A stretch of DNA of 36,978 nt, taken from the NCBI GenBank assembly GCA_034428935.1, contig DAOUHB010000103.1, forward strand, positions 1-36,978, written 5' to 3'. Under the pieces are notes generated by a model, which searched no databases, had not been told where the DNA came from, and saw only the letters and a list, made by a program, of their open reading frames with translations. The stretch's first letter is position 1. Each line of letters begins with the position of its first letter. Positions 7,634-14,719 of this stretch are shown piece after piece. The position numbers and the translations under genes are program-made. This stretch comes from JAAYZQ01 sp034428935 (lineage in GTDB: Bacteria; Chloroflexota; Anaerolineae; JAAYZQ01).

Positions 7634-8938
7634 TTGGCCACACAACAGCCAGGCAACGACTATTCGTTGGAAAAGTCTATTCCTGAGCCGCAGTCCATCG
7701 AAGAGACCGAGCTGAGCATGGGCTACCTGGCCGACCTGGTCCTCAAGCTGGTCTACTACAAGAGCGACGCGACCAGTGCCGAGATCGGCGAGGCCCTGAC
7801 CCTGCCTTTTGTCGGCGTCCTGGACAAGGTGCTGGAGTTTGTCAAGCACGAGGAGTTGGTCGAGATCTCGGGCTCGCGGGGACTCGGAGAGCGGGGATAC
7901 CAGTGGACCATTACCGGCCGTGGCAGCGAGCGGGCGGTACAGGCCCTCGATCGGGATCATTACCTCGGGCCGGCCCCCGTTCCCCTGATTCGCTACAACG
8001 AGATGGTTCGCCGCCAGTCCCTGGGCGATCTGAAGGTGGGGCCGTCGGAGGTGTGCCAGGCGTTGTCTCACCTGGTGCTAACCGGCGACATGGTGAATCG
8101 CCTCGGCCCGGCGGTCAACTCCGGCCGCTCTCTCTTCTTGTACGGCCCTCCCGGCAACGGCAAGACGGTCATTGCCAAAAGCATCATCCGCATGATGGGC
8201 GGCTGCGTATACGTGCCCCACGCCGTCATCATCGATGGGCAGATCATTCGCGTTTTCGACGAGGTGAATCACAAGCGGGCCGCGGCGCCTGGGCGGAGAG
8301 AAGGCGGCACGGGCGTGCTGCGCACCGATCCACGCTGGGTCAAGATTCACAGGCCAGAGATCATTGTCGGGGGCGAGCTGACGATGCCCAGCCTGGGGCT
8401 GACCTACGACCCCATCGCCAAGACCTACGAGGCGCCCCTGCAGATGAAGGCCAACAACGGCCTGTTCGTTATTGACGACTTTGGCCGGCAGGCGCTGCGT
8501 CCCCAGGACCTTCTGAACCGCTGGATCGTACCCCTGGAGTTGCGTCTCGATTACCTTTCGCTCCAGACCGGCAAAAAGATTGAGGTCCCCTTTGACGAGC
8601 TGATCGTCTTTTCGACCAACCTGGATCCCCGCGACCTGGTGGACGACGCTTTCTTGCGGCGCATCCGGCACAAGATCAAGGTCGACTTTCCCGACGAAAA
8701 GATCTTTTACCAGATCTTGCAACGGGAGTGCGCTGCCCGGAACATGGAGCTGCCGGTGGACGCCTTTGTCTACCTGATGCAGAAACACTATATCGCTGCC
8801 AACCGTCCGCTGCGCTCTTGCCATCCCAGGGACCTGCTCGAGCAGATCCACGACATTGCCACCTATCTGAGCGTGAAGCCGGCCTTGACCAAGCAGTTGA
8901 TCGACGCCGCTTGCGACAGCTATTTCGCCGAGATCTAG
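7634..8938 (+). CDS. AAA+ ATPase with N-terminal winged-helix-like region
   Basis: A 434-residue protein with a helical, winged-helix-like N-terminus (about 30-105: LADLVLKLVYYKSDATSAE, then GVLDKVLEFV) and an AAA+ core. Walker A is GPPGNGKT (171-178), Walker B LFVIDDF (277-283), sensor 1 STN (327-329), and a probable arginine-finger segment FLRRIRHKIKV follows at 340-350. A helical lid region is at the C-terminus. Start is TTG 7634, not the in-frame ATG at 7616, because AGGAGG at 7621-7626 is spaced seven nt from TTG. The core is MoxR/RuvB-like in style, but I cannot assign a named family. Such ATPases remodel protein complexes; its position after the PHP-AlbA gene suggests a shared process, with the partner unknown. 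Confidence 0.8.
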   Translation: MATQQPGNDYSLEKSIPEPQSIEETELSMGYLADLVLKLVYYKSDATSAEIGEALTLPFVGVLDKVLEFVKHEELVEISGSRGLGERGYQWTITGRGSERAVQALDRDHYLGPAPVPLIRYNEMVRRQSLGDLKVGPSEVCQALSHLVLTGDMVNRLGPAVNSGRSLFLYGPPGNGKTVIAKSIIRMMGGCVYVPHAVIIDGQIIRVFDEVNHKRAAAPGRREGGTGVLRTDPRWVKIHRPEIIVGGELTMPSLGLTYDPIAKTYEAPLQMKANNGLFVIDDFGRQALRPQDLLNRWIVPLELRLDYLSLQTGKKIEVPFDELIVFSTNLDPRDLVDDAFLRRIRHKIKVDFPDEKIFYQILQRECAARNMELPVDAFVYLMQKHYIAANRPLRSCHPRDLLEQIHDIATYLSVKPALTKQLIDAACDSYFAEI

Positions 8939-8956
8939 ACCGGGAAGGGGAGCAGG

Positions 8957-9472
8957 ATGGAAGGTTGGCGAGTCGGCATTCTGACGGTCAGCGACCGGGG
9001 ATATCAAGGCGAGTACCGGGATCTGAGCGGGCCCGCCATCCGCGAGCAAATCGTCGGGCGCCTGGTGGCCCGCGTCGAGCTGGAGGCCGTGGTGCCCGAC
9101 GACCGGAACGTCATCGCCGGCACGCTGCTGGTGTGGGCCGACGAGGTGGGGCTGGACCTGGTGCTGACGACTGGCGGGACGGGCTTTGCGCCCCGCGACG
9201 TCACGCCCGAGGCAACGGGCGACGTGGTGGAGCGCGCTGCACCGGGCCTGGGGGAGGCGATGCGCGCAGCCAGCCTGGCCATCACGCCCAACGCCGTGCT
9301 GTCGCGCGCTATGGCAGGCATCCGGGGCCACACCCTCATCGTCAACTTGCCGGGCAGCCCCAAGGCCGCGCGCGAGAACCTGGAGGTCATCCTGCCGGTC
9401 CTGCCTCACGCCCTGGAGTTGTTGCACGGCGAGAAGGGGGCCGATCGCCATCCCGACGAGATGGACAAATGA
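8957..9472 (+). CDS. mogA: Molybdopterin adenylyltransferase / MogA-MoaB family protein
   Basis: A 171-residue protein of the MogA/MoaB/MoeA-C-like fold that activates molybdopterin with ATP before molybdenum insertion. The molybdopterin-binding signature is intact: TTGGTGFAPRDVTPEA at 71-86, followed by NLPGSPKAARE near 130. Length fits MogA (170-195 residues) better than MoaB. The start ATG has AGGGGAGCAGG upstream, and the gene begins 18 nt after the ATPase stop. No other molybdenum-cofactor gene is near, so its place in this run is unexplained. MoaB-type annotation is the alternative. Confidence 0.88.
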   Translation: MEGWRVGILTVSDRGYQGEYRDLSGPAIREQIVGRLVARVELEAVVPDDRNVIAGTLLVWADEVGLDLVLTTGGTGFAPRDVTPEATGDVVERAAPGLGEAMRAASLAITPNAVLSRAMAGIRGHTLIVNLPGSPKAARENLEVILPVLPHALELLHGEKGADRHPDEMDK

Positions 9473-9487
9473 CACCTGGAGCATCCT

Positions 9488-10732
9488 ATGCAAGCTGATC
9501 TTCTTATCCACAGTGCGGCCCAGGTCATTACCGTGGCTTCGCCCGGCAGCCCGAAGCGGGGGGCGGCCATGCGCGAGCTTGGGATCATCCCCGATGGCGC
9601 CATCGCCGTGCGCGATGGGCGCATTCTGGACGTGGGCCCTTCGGCCGAGCTGCGCAGCCAGGTGCGCGCGGCAAAGAGCCTTTCCGCCGGGGGGCATCTC
9701 ATCCTGCCCGGCTTTGTAGATCCTCACACCCACCTCGTCTGGGCCGGAGAGCGGTCGGCCGAGTTCGAGATGCGGGTGGGTGGGGCCACCTACATGGAGA
9801 TCATGGCCGCCGGCGGTGGGATCATGAACACCGTGCGGCAAACCCGGGCCGCCAGCCTGGACGAACTGGTGCGCCAGACGCGGCAGCGCCTGGAGCGGAT
9901 GCTGGCCCACGGCACGACGACGGTCGAGATCAAGAGCGGTTATGGCCTGAACACCCGCCAGGAGCTGAAGCAGTTAGCTGCCATCCGCCGCCTGCAGGTC
10001 GAATCGCCGGCGACGCTGGTGGCGACCTTCCTGGGCGCACACGCCATCCCGGCCGAGTACCGGGGGCGCGAGGACGCCTACGTGGACCTGGTGGTGGACG
10101 AGATGTTGCCCGCCGTGGCCGCCCTGGCCAGGCCTCCCGCCTTCTGCGACGTGTTTTGCGAGGATGGTGCCTTTACCCTGGACCAGTCGCGGCGCATCCT
10201 GGAGGCCGCCAGGTCGCACGGGTTCGGGCTGAAAATCCACGTGGACGAGTTCCAGGCGCTGGGCGGCACGAGCCTGGCCGTCGAGCTAGGCGCCACCTCG
10301 GCCGACCACCTGGTCTGCACGCCCGAGGAAGAGGTCGAACGCCTGGCCCGGTCCGACACCATCGCCGTGGCGCTGCCCGGCACGCCCTTTGGCCTGGGCC
10401 ACCACGACTATACTCCGGCGCGGGCCGTCATCGACGCGGGGGGCGCCCTGGCCCTGGCGACGGACTGCAACCCCGGCACCAGTTGGTGCGAGAACATGCA
10501 GTTCATGATCGCCCTGGCCTGCCGCTACATGAAGCTATCCCCGGCCGAGGCCATCAGCGCGGCCACGATCAACGCTGCCCACGCCCTGGGCCTGGGAGAC
10601 GAGGTGGGCAGCCTGGAGCCGGGCAAGCGGGCCGACCTGAGCCTGTACAAGGTACCGTCTCACCAGCACCTGGGCTACCGCTTTGGCACCAACATGGCGG
10701 AAGCGGTTATGGCCGGCGGGCAAATGCTGTAG
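9488..10732 (+). CDS. hutI: Imidazolonepropionase (histidine degradation)
   Basis: A 414-residue cytoplasmic amidohydrolase that hydrolyses 4-imidazolone-5-propionate to N-formimino-L-glutamate, the third step of histidine breakdown. Metal and catalytic residues are in place: H80 and H82 (FVDPHTHLVWAG), H251 and E254 (KIHVDEF), H274 (SADHLV) and D326 (LATDCNPGTSW). The SGYGLN segment near 150-155 is typical of HutI. Length matches the family. TGGAG lies seven nt before the ATG. hutH, hutU and hutG are absent from the window, so the pathway genes must be elsewhere if it is complete. It begins 15 nt after mogA. Confidence 0.96.
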   Translation: MQADLLIHSAAQVITVASPGSPKRGAAMRELGIIPDGAIAVRDGRILDVGPSAELRSQVRAAKSLSAGGHLILPGFVDPHTHLVWAGERSAEFEMRVGGATYMEIMAAGGGIMNTVRQTRAASLDELVRQTRQRLERMLAHGTTTVEIKSGYGLNTRQELKQLAAIRRLQVESPATLVATFLGAHAIPAEYRGREDAYVDLVVDEMLPAVAALARPPAFCDVFCEDGAFTLDQSRRILEAARSHGFGLKIHVDEFQALGGTSLAVELGATSADHLVCTPEEEVERLARSDTIAVALPGTPFGLGHHDYTPARAVIDAGGALALATDCNPGTSWCENMQFMIALACRYMKLSPAEAISAATINAAHALGLGDEVGSLEPGKRADLSLYKVPSHQHLGYRFGTNMAEAVMAGGQML

Positions 10733-10740
10733 GCGCCGAG

Positions 10741-12168
10741 ATGGAACGACTGCGCCGCATCGCCGCCGCCTTTGCCTCGCTGCCGGGCTTGATGGTCCTG
10801 GCAGTTGCCTGGGATGCCATCCTGGTGGCCAGCCTGGCTCCCTTCTCGGGTCCGCTTCAGTCTCTGGGCCTGGCCGGGTTGCTGGGCCTGGACCTGGGCG
10901 ACGCCGACCGGGTGGGGCGCATCATCATGCTCTACCACTCCCTGTCCATCCCCTTTGTCGCCGCCCTGGTCTATCTCGTCCTCGACCAGGTGCCCATGGG
11001 CGCCCCCGAGGAAGAGGCCCGCGTTCGCCGCTCCATCGTCGTGCCCATAACCCTGGGCGCGGCCCTCACCAGCATAGGAGGCATGACCTTTGCCTACGCC
11101 GGCCGGAACTGGGCCTGGCACGGGATCTATATCGTGGGGCTGTCGCTGGTCCTTTACGCGGGGGTGCTCCTGGCCGTGGCCCTATGGCCCTCGCGACGTT
11201 GGGCCACGGATGGGGCGCGGCAGGTGCACCTGGCGGGCATCCCCGTAGAGCGCCTGGCCTTTTTCATCGTGGCCGTCTTTGTCCTCGTCTCGGCGGCCAT
11301 CGGCGGGGTGGCGGGCGCCTTTTTCGGCAACGGCTTCGAGGCCTTTCTGGCCGAGGACATCGTGCGGCAGGACCCGCACACCACGTTCCAATTGATGATC
11401 ATCGCCCACCTGCACATCATGCTGACGCTGCTGGACGTGGCCATCCTACTGCTGGTCATCCGTTTCTACAGGGTGGCGGGCCGCGTGCAAAAGCTGGCGG
11501 TCCCCCTGACCCTCATCGGCACGACCGTCGTCACCTTTGCCACCTGGTCGGTGATCCGCTGGGAGGGCGCCCACAGGGTGATCAACATCGGCTCGGCCTT
11601 TCTGCTGCCCGGCGCGGTGCTGGTGGCGATCTGGGGCTTTGCCCGGCTCATGGCGACGGCGCAGGCCAGGGGCGCGGCTGCCAGGCTGCGGGCCCTGCTG
11701 CGCGATCCCATCCCCTTTGGCGTCTTTTTCGAGCTGATTTTCGTCAACGTGGTGGTCACGGTGCCCGGGGTGTACGTGGCGTTCAACCTGGACACCTACC
11801 GCTCGCCTGCCTACCTGGAGGTGGAGCGGACGATCCTGGTGGGCCACTGGCACATCCTGTCCACGCTGTCGGCGGTCGTCGTCCTGCTCCTCATCGCCGA
11901 CCGGCTAAGCCGGGAAGCGGGCGCGCGCTGGCTGAGAACCGGCTGGCTGCGCCGGGTGGTGGGCTGGGGCCTGCTGGGCGGCTCCACGCTGTCGTTCCTC
12001 TTTGTCAACGCCTACATGTTCCGCCAGCCGGGCCAGGAGCGTGCCTGGACGGTTCCCCTCTTTGAGGTGGGCATCGCCGCGAGCCTGCTGGCCGTGGCGC
12101 TGCTGGCCGCGGCGCTGCTTGCCGACCGGATGGCGGCGGCGGGGCGAGGGACAACGGATTTGGAATAG
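10741..12168 (+). CDS. Twelve-TM membrane protein with HxH motifs, divergent haem-copper-oxidase-like
   Basis: A 475-residue integral membrane protein. About 12 hydrophobic helices can be read: near 16-37, 60-82, 100-120, 122-146, 163-189, 208-237, 245-265, 273-298, 318-341, 362-388, 400-420 and 430-455. Histidines sit at helix starts in a pattern reminiscent of haem-copper oxidase subunit I and NnrS-type proteins: LYHSL in helix 2, AHLHIM in helix 6 and GHWHIL in helix 10. The CuB HH pair of true oxidases is not seen, so oxygen reduction is not supported; a haem- or copper-binding membrane protein is an inference. The start ATG is nine nt after the hutI stop. The same HxH style occurs in the small paralogues at 27876-28790. 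Function unknown. Confidence 0.7.
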   Translation: MERLRRIAAAFASLPGLMVLAVAWDAILVASLAPFSGPLQSLGLAGLLGLDLGDADRVGRIIMLYHSLSIPFVAALVYLVLDQVPMGAPEEEARVRRSIVVPITLGAALTSIGGMTFAYAGRNWAWHGIYIVGLSLVLYAGVLLAVALWPSRRWATDGARQVHLAGIPVERLAFFIVAVFVLVSAAIGGVAGAFFGNGFEAFLAEDIVRQDPHTTFQLMIIAHLHIMLTLLDVAILLLVIRFYRVAGRVQKLAVPLTLIGTTVVTFATWSVIRWEGAHRVINIGSAFLLPGAVLVAIWGFARLMATAQARGAAARLRALLRDPIPFGVFFELIFVNVVVTVPGVYVAFNLDTYRSPAYLEVERTILVGHWHILSTLSAVVVLLLIADRLSREAGARWLRTGWLRRVVGWGLLGGSTLSFLFVNAYMFRQPGQERAWTVPLFEVGIAASLLAVALLAAALLADRMAAAGRGTTDLE

Positions 12169-12249
12169 AACGGATAAAAGAGCGCTGGAACCCTCCGTTG
12201 TTGTCAACCGGACGCAACGCCTCTTTAGACATGGAAAAAGACTTTTGCT

Positions 12250-12277
12250 GCAAACCGCCAGACGCCGGCCGGTTTGC
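12250..12277 (+). repeat. Inverted repeat overlapping the radical SAM gene promoter
   Basis: GCAAACCG (12250-12257) and CGGTTTGC (12270-12277) are a perfect 8-bp inverted repeat with a 12-nt spacer. It reaches into the -35 box at 12274-12279, so it could be an operator; it could instead be a terminator stem of the upstream gene, though no U-tract follows. Confidence 0.35.
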
Positions 12278-12301
12278 GCCTCGTCGTTTCTGTGGTAGAA
12301 T
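12274..12301 (+). promoter_or_regulatory. Promoter of the radical SAM gene
   Basis: TTGCGC (12274-12279), 16 nt, then TAGAAT (12296-12301) with an extended -10 (TGG just before the hexamer). It lies about 40 nt upstream of the start codon at 12344. Confidence 0.55.
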
Positions 12302-12343
12302 CAGGCCCAGCCGATTGGCAATGGGAATGGGAGCATAGATAGC

Positions 12344-13789
12344 ATGAGGATATGTCTGGTCAGCCCCAGGTCGAACCTGTGGAACTCGCGCAAGCACATT
12401 CACATGGGGCTGGGATACCTGGCCGGCGCGCTCATCGCCGCCGGCTACGACGACGTGACGCTGTTCGACGCCGAGGTGGAGGACGAGACCATCGCCGAGC
12501 ACCTGGCCCGCGAGACTTATGACCTGGTGGGCATCTCCAGCCCCACCCCCCTTATCTACGAGGCGTGGGAGGTGGCGGCCCTGGCCCGGAAGCGGGGCGC
12601 CATCACCGTCCTGGGCGGCCCCCACCTGACCCTGATGCCCGAAGAGTCCATGGAGCGGGCCGACGTCGACCTCGTGGTGCGCGGCGAGGCGGAAGAGACC
12701 ATCGTCGAGATCGTGCGCGCCCTGGATACGGCCGGGGAGACCCACGCCGGGAGGGAGCGGCTGGGGGCTTGCGATTGGGGCGTGGTCGCCGGGCTGACCT
12801 GGCGCGACGCCGCGGGCCAGGTGGTCTCCAACCCCGGCCGGCCGCTGCCCAGGGACATATCCGGGATCCCCTGGCCGGCCTTTCACCTGTTCAAGATTGA
12901 GCGCTACACCAACCTTCAGCCCCTTACCGACGGGCTCGATCCCCATGCCCGGGCGTATACCATCGTCACCAGCCGCGGCTGCCCCTACCAGTGCATCTAC
13001 TGCTCCAAGCCCATCACCGGCAACACCTGGCGGGCGCGGCCGCCCGAGGACGTGGTGGCCGAGTGGCGCTACCTGGTGGAAGAGATGGGCGCCACCGAGA
13101 TCGGAGTCACCGACGACGTCTGGAATCTGAAGCTGGACCGCGCCAAGGAGCTCTGCCGGCTCCTCATCGACCAGGGGCTGACCCGGGTGCCGTGGGTCAC
13201 CATCCACGGCATGCGGGCCGATCACACGGATGCCGAGCTGTTCCGGCTGATGAAGGCTGCCGGCTGCAAGCGAGTGGGGTTTGGCGTGGAGAGCGGCAAC
13301 CAGGCCGTCCTCGACGCCATCAAGAAGCGCCAGACGTTGGACGACGTGCGCCGCGCTTTTCGCGAGGCCCGGGCCGCCGGGCTGCAGACCATGGGTTTTT
13401 TCATCTTTGGCTTGCCCGCCGATACGGAAGCGTCCATGGACGACACCATCCGCTTTGCCCTGGAGCTGGACCCCGACCTGGCCAACTTTATGATTGCGGC
13501 GCCCTATCCCGGGACCGAGCTGTGGGACATTGCCCGGCGCGACGGCCGGCTGTTCAGCATGGACTGGCGAGACTATGCCATCCACGACGAGAAGGCCCGC
13601 TACGAGCTGCCGGGGCTGCCGCCCGAGCTGGTGGAGCGCAAATGGCACGACGCCTACCGGCGCTTTTACCTGCGGCCCAGCCGCATCTGGCGCCGGGCCA
13701 CCAACCCCGATACCTGGCGCCGGCTGCCCGAAACCCTGGGCACCTTTGGCCGGTTCATCGTGGGGCGCCAAAAGCAGTCCAGAGGTTGA
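12344..13789 (+). CDS. B12-binding-type radical SAM protein
   Basis: A 481-residue enzyme with an N-terminal cobalamin-binding-like Rossmann domain (about 1-135) and a radical SAM domain (about 200-400). The [4Fe-4S] cluster ligands are C213, C217 and C220 (RGCPYQCIYC). The N-terminal domain has the family pattern GLGYLAGAL and VLGGPH but no DxHxxG motif, so cobalamin may bind base-off without His ligation or not at all. The C-terminal part has the GxESGN segment (VGFGVESGNQAVLDAIKK) that contacts SAM. The family (BchE/hopanoid-methylase-like, COG1032) makes C-methyl or C-C bonds in lipids, cofactors or natural products; the substrate cannot be read. It has its own promoter at 12274-12301. 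Its last codons form the -35 box of the tRNA-Tyr promoter. Confidence 0.88.
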   Translation: MRICLVSPRSNLWNSRKHIHMGLGYLAGALIAAGYDDVTLFDAEVEDETIAEHLARETYDLVGISSPTPLIYEAWEVAALARKRGAITVLGGPHLTLMPEESMERADVDLVVRGEAEETIVEIVRALDTAGETHAGRERLGACDWGVVAGLTWRDAAGQVVSNPGRPLPRDISGIPWPAFHLFKIERYTNLQPLTDGLDPHARAYTIVTSRGCPYQCIYCSKPITGNTWRARPPEDVVAEWRYLVEEMGATEIGVTDDVWNLKLDRAKELCRLLIDQGLTRVPWVTIHGMRADHTDAELFRLMKAAGCKRVGFGVESGNQAVLDAIKKRQTLDDVRRAFREARAAGLQTMGFFIFGLPADTEASMDDTIRFALELDPDLANFMIAAPYPGTELWDIARRDGRLFSMDWRDYAIHDEKARYELPGLPPELVERKWHDAYRRFYLRPSRIWRRATNPDTWRRLPETLGTFGRFIVGRQKQSRG

Positions 13790-13813
13790 CAATCGGGGGC
13801 AGTTGGATATAAT
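13786..13813 (+). promoter_or_regulatory. Consensus promoter of tRNA-Tyr
   Basis: TTGACA (13786-13791) and TATAAT (13808-13813), both perfect, 16 nt apart; the predicted start near 13820 is just before the tRNA. The -35 overlaps the stop codon (TGA 13787-13789) of the radical SAM gene. Confidence 0.85.
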
Positions 13814-13826
13814 AGGCATGCAGCAT

Positions 13827-13911
13827 GGGCAGGTACCCAAGTGGCCAAAGGGAACGGTCTGTAAAACCGCTGGCTCAGCCTTCGGAGGTTCGAATCCTTC
13901 CCTGCCCACCA
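13827..13911 (+). tRNA. tRNA-Tyr (anticodon GTA)
   Basis: An 85-nt class II tRNA. The acceptor stem GGGCAGG (13827-13833) pairs perfectly with CCTGCCC (13901-13907); the discriminator A and CCA (13909-13911) are encoded. The anticodon GTA is at 13861-13863 within CTGTAAA, and the long variable arm (CTGGCTCAGCCTTCGG region) precedes GGTTCGAATCC of the T arm. The long arm and GTA anticodon identify tyrosine. It is flanked by a consensus promoter and a downstream hairpin, so it is a single-gene unit. Confidence 0.97.
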
Positions 13912-14705
13912 ACAGGTCCCTCCTCCGGGAGGGACTTCTCGATCTCCTTGCCCCGTAAAGCGCCCTGGCCTCGCTGCCTGCGCGCCTCGTAGAGGGCCAC
14001 GGCCCCGGCGGCTCCGGCGTTCAAGGAGCCCACCTGGCCGTACATGGGCAGACGCAGCAAGAAGTCACAGGTCTCTCGCACCAGGCGGGCCAGCCCTTGC
14101 CCCTCGCTGCCGACGACCAGGCCCAGGGACCCGGACAGGTCGGCGTCGGTGTAGAGCTGGGCATCGGGGCGCGCTTCGAGCCCCGCCAGCCACACGTTTC
14201 GAGCCTTGAGGGCCTGCATGGCCTGCACCAGGTTGCCGGCCATCGCCACGCGCACGTGCTCGGCGGCCCCGGCCGAGGCGCGCACGGCCGCGGGCGTGAC
14301 CCCCGCTGCCCGCCGGCCGGGGAGGACGACGCCGTGGACCCCGGCTGCTTCCGCGCTGCGGAGGAAGGACCCCAGGTTCTGGGGGTCCTGCACGTGGTCG
14401 AGTAGGAGGAGAAAGGGGGGCTCGCCGGCTTGCTGGGCTGCCGCGAGCAGCGCCTCCAGGTCGACGTAGGGATAGCCCGACACCTCGGCGGCGACGCCCT
14501 GGTGGTTGGCGTCGCCGCCGAGCCTGTCCAGCTCCCGGCGGTCCACCTCCTGCACGGGCAGGCGGGCCTGCCGGGCCAGGGAGAGGATCTCGCCGACGAT
14601 GCCCGCCGGCTGGACGCCGGCGGCGATCTGCAGCTTGTAGACCTGCCGCCGCCGGGCGCGAAGGGTCTCGCGCACCGGCTGGCGGCCGTACAGAATCTCG
14701 CGCAT
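13875..14705 (-). CDS. rlmB: TrmH/SpoU-family 23S rRNA 2'-O-methyltransferase (RlmB-like)
   Basis: A 276-residue SPOUT methyltransferase that probably methylates the 2'-OH of G2251 in 23S rRNA using SAM. It has an N-terminal L30e-like RNA-binding domain (about 1-80, starting REILYGRQPVRETLRA) and the trefoil-knot catalytic domain with its three motifs: DHVQDPQNLGSFLRSAEAAG (near 103-122), LVVGSEGQGLARL (near 195-207) and LPMYGQVGSLNAGAAGAVAL (near 218-237). The last 30 residues beyond LYEARRQR are unlike the family: they run antisense through the tRNA-Tyr terminator and 37 nt of the tRNA before a stop is met. It starts 14 nt after cysS, so the two form an operon. Confidence 0.93.
   Translation of the reverse strand: MREILYGRQPVRETLRARRRQVYKLQIAAGVQPAGIVGEILSLARQARLPVQEVDRRELDRLGGDANHQGVAAEVSGYPYVDLEALLAAAQQAGEPPFLLLLDHVQDPQNLGSFLRSAEAAGVHGVVLPGRRAAGVTPAAVRASAGAAEHVRVAMAGNLVQAMQALKARNVWLAGLEARPDAQLYTDADLSGSLGLVVGSEGQGLARLVRETCDFLLRLPMYGQVGSLNAGAAGAVALYEARRQRGQGALRGKEIEKSLPEEGPVGGQGRIRTSEG
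13916..13940 (+). terminator. Terminator hairpin after tRNA-Tyr
   Basis: GTCCCTCC (13916-13923) pairs perfectly with GGAGGGAC (13928-13935) over a TCCG loop, followed by TTCTC. It lies five nt after the tRNA CCA end. The same bases encode the C-terminal extension of rlmB on the other strand, so it may also act there. Confidence 0.6.
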
Positions 14706-14719
14706 GGGCGGGCGCGCGG

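Noticed and set aside
8078..9910. A 610-codon minus-strand frame opposite the ATPase, mogA and hutI
   Set aside because: Shadow of three clear plus-strand genes; low-complexity composition rich in Gln, His and Arg.
10156..10740. Upstream extension of the 12-TM protein into hutI
   Set aside because: The extension is a frame shadow of hutI; the hydrophobic protein begins at ATG 10741.
12005..13912. A long minus-strand frame of 635 codons starting within the tRNA-Tyr gene
   Set aside because: Its first residues (EGFEPPKAEPAVLQTVPF-like) are the well-known false translation of antisense tRNA-Tyr, and the rest lies opposite the radical SAM gene.
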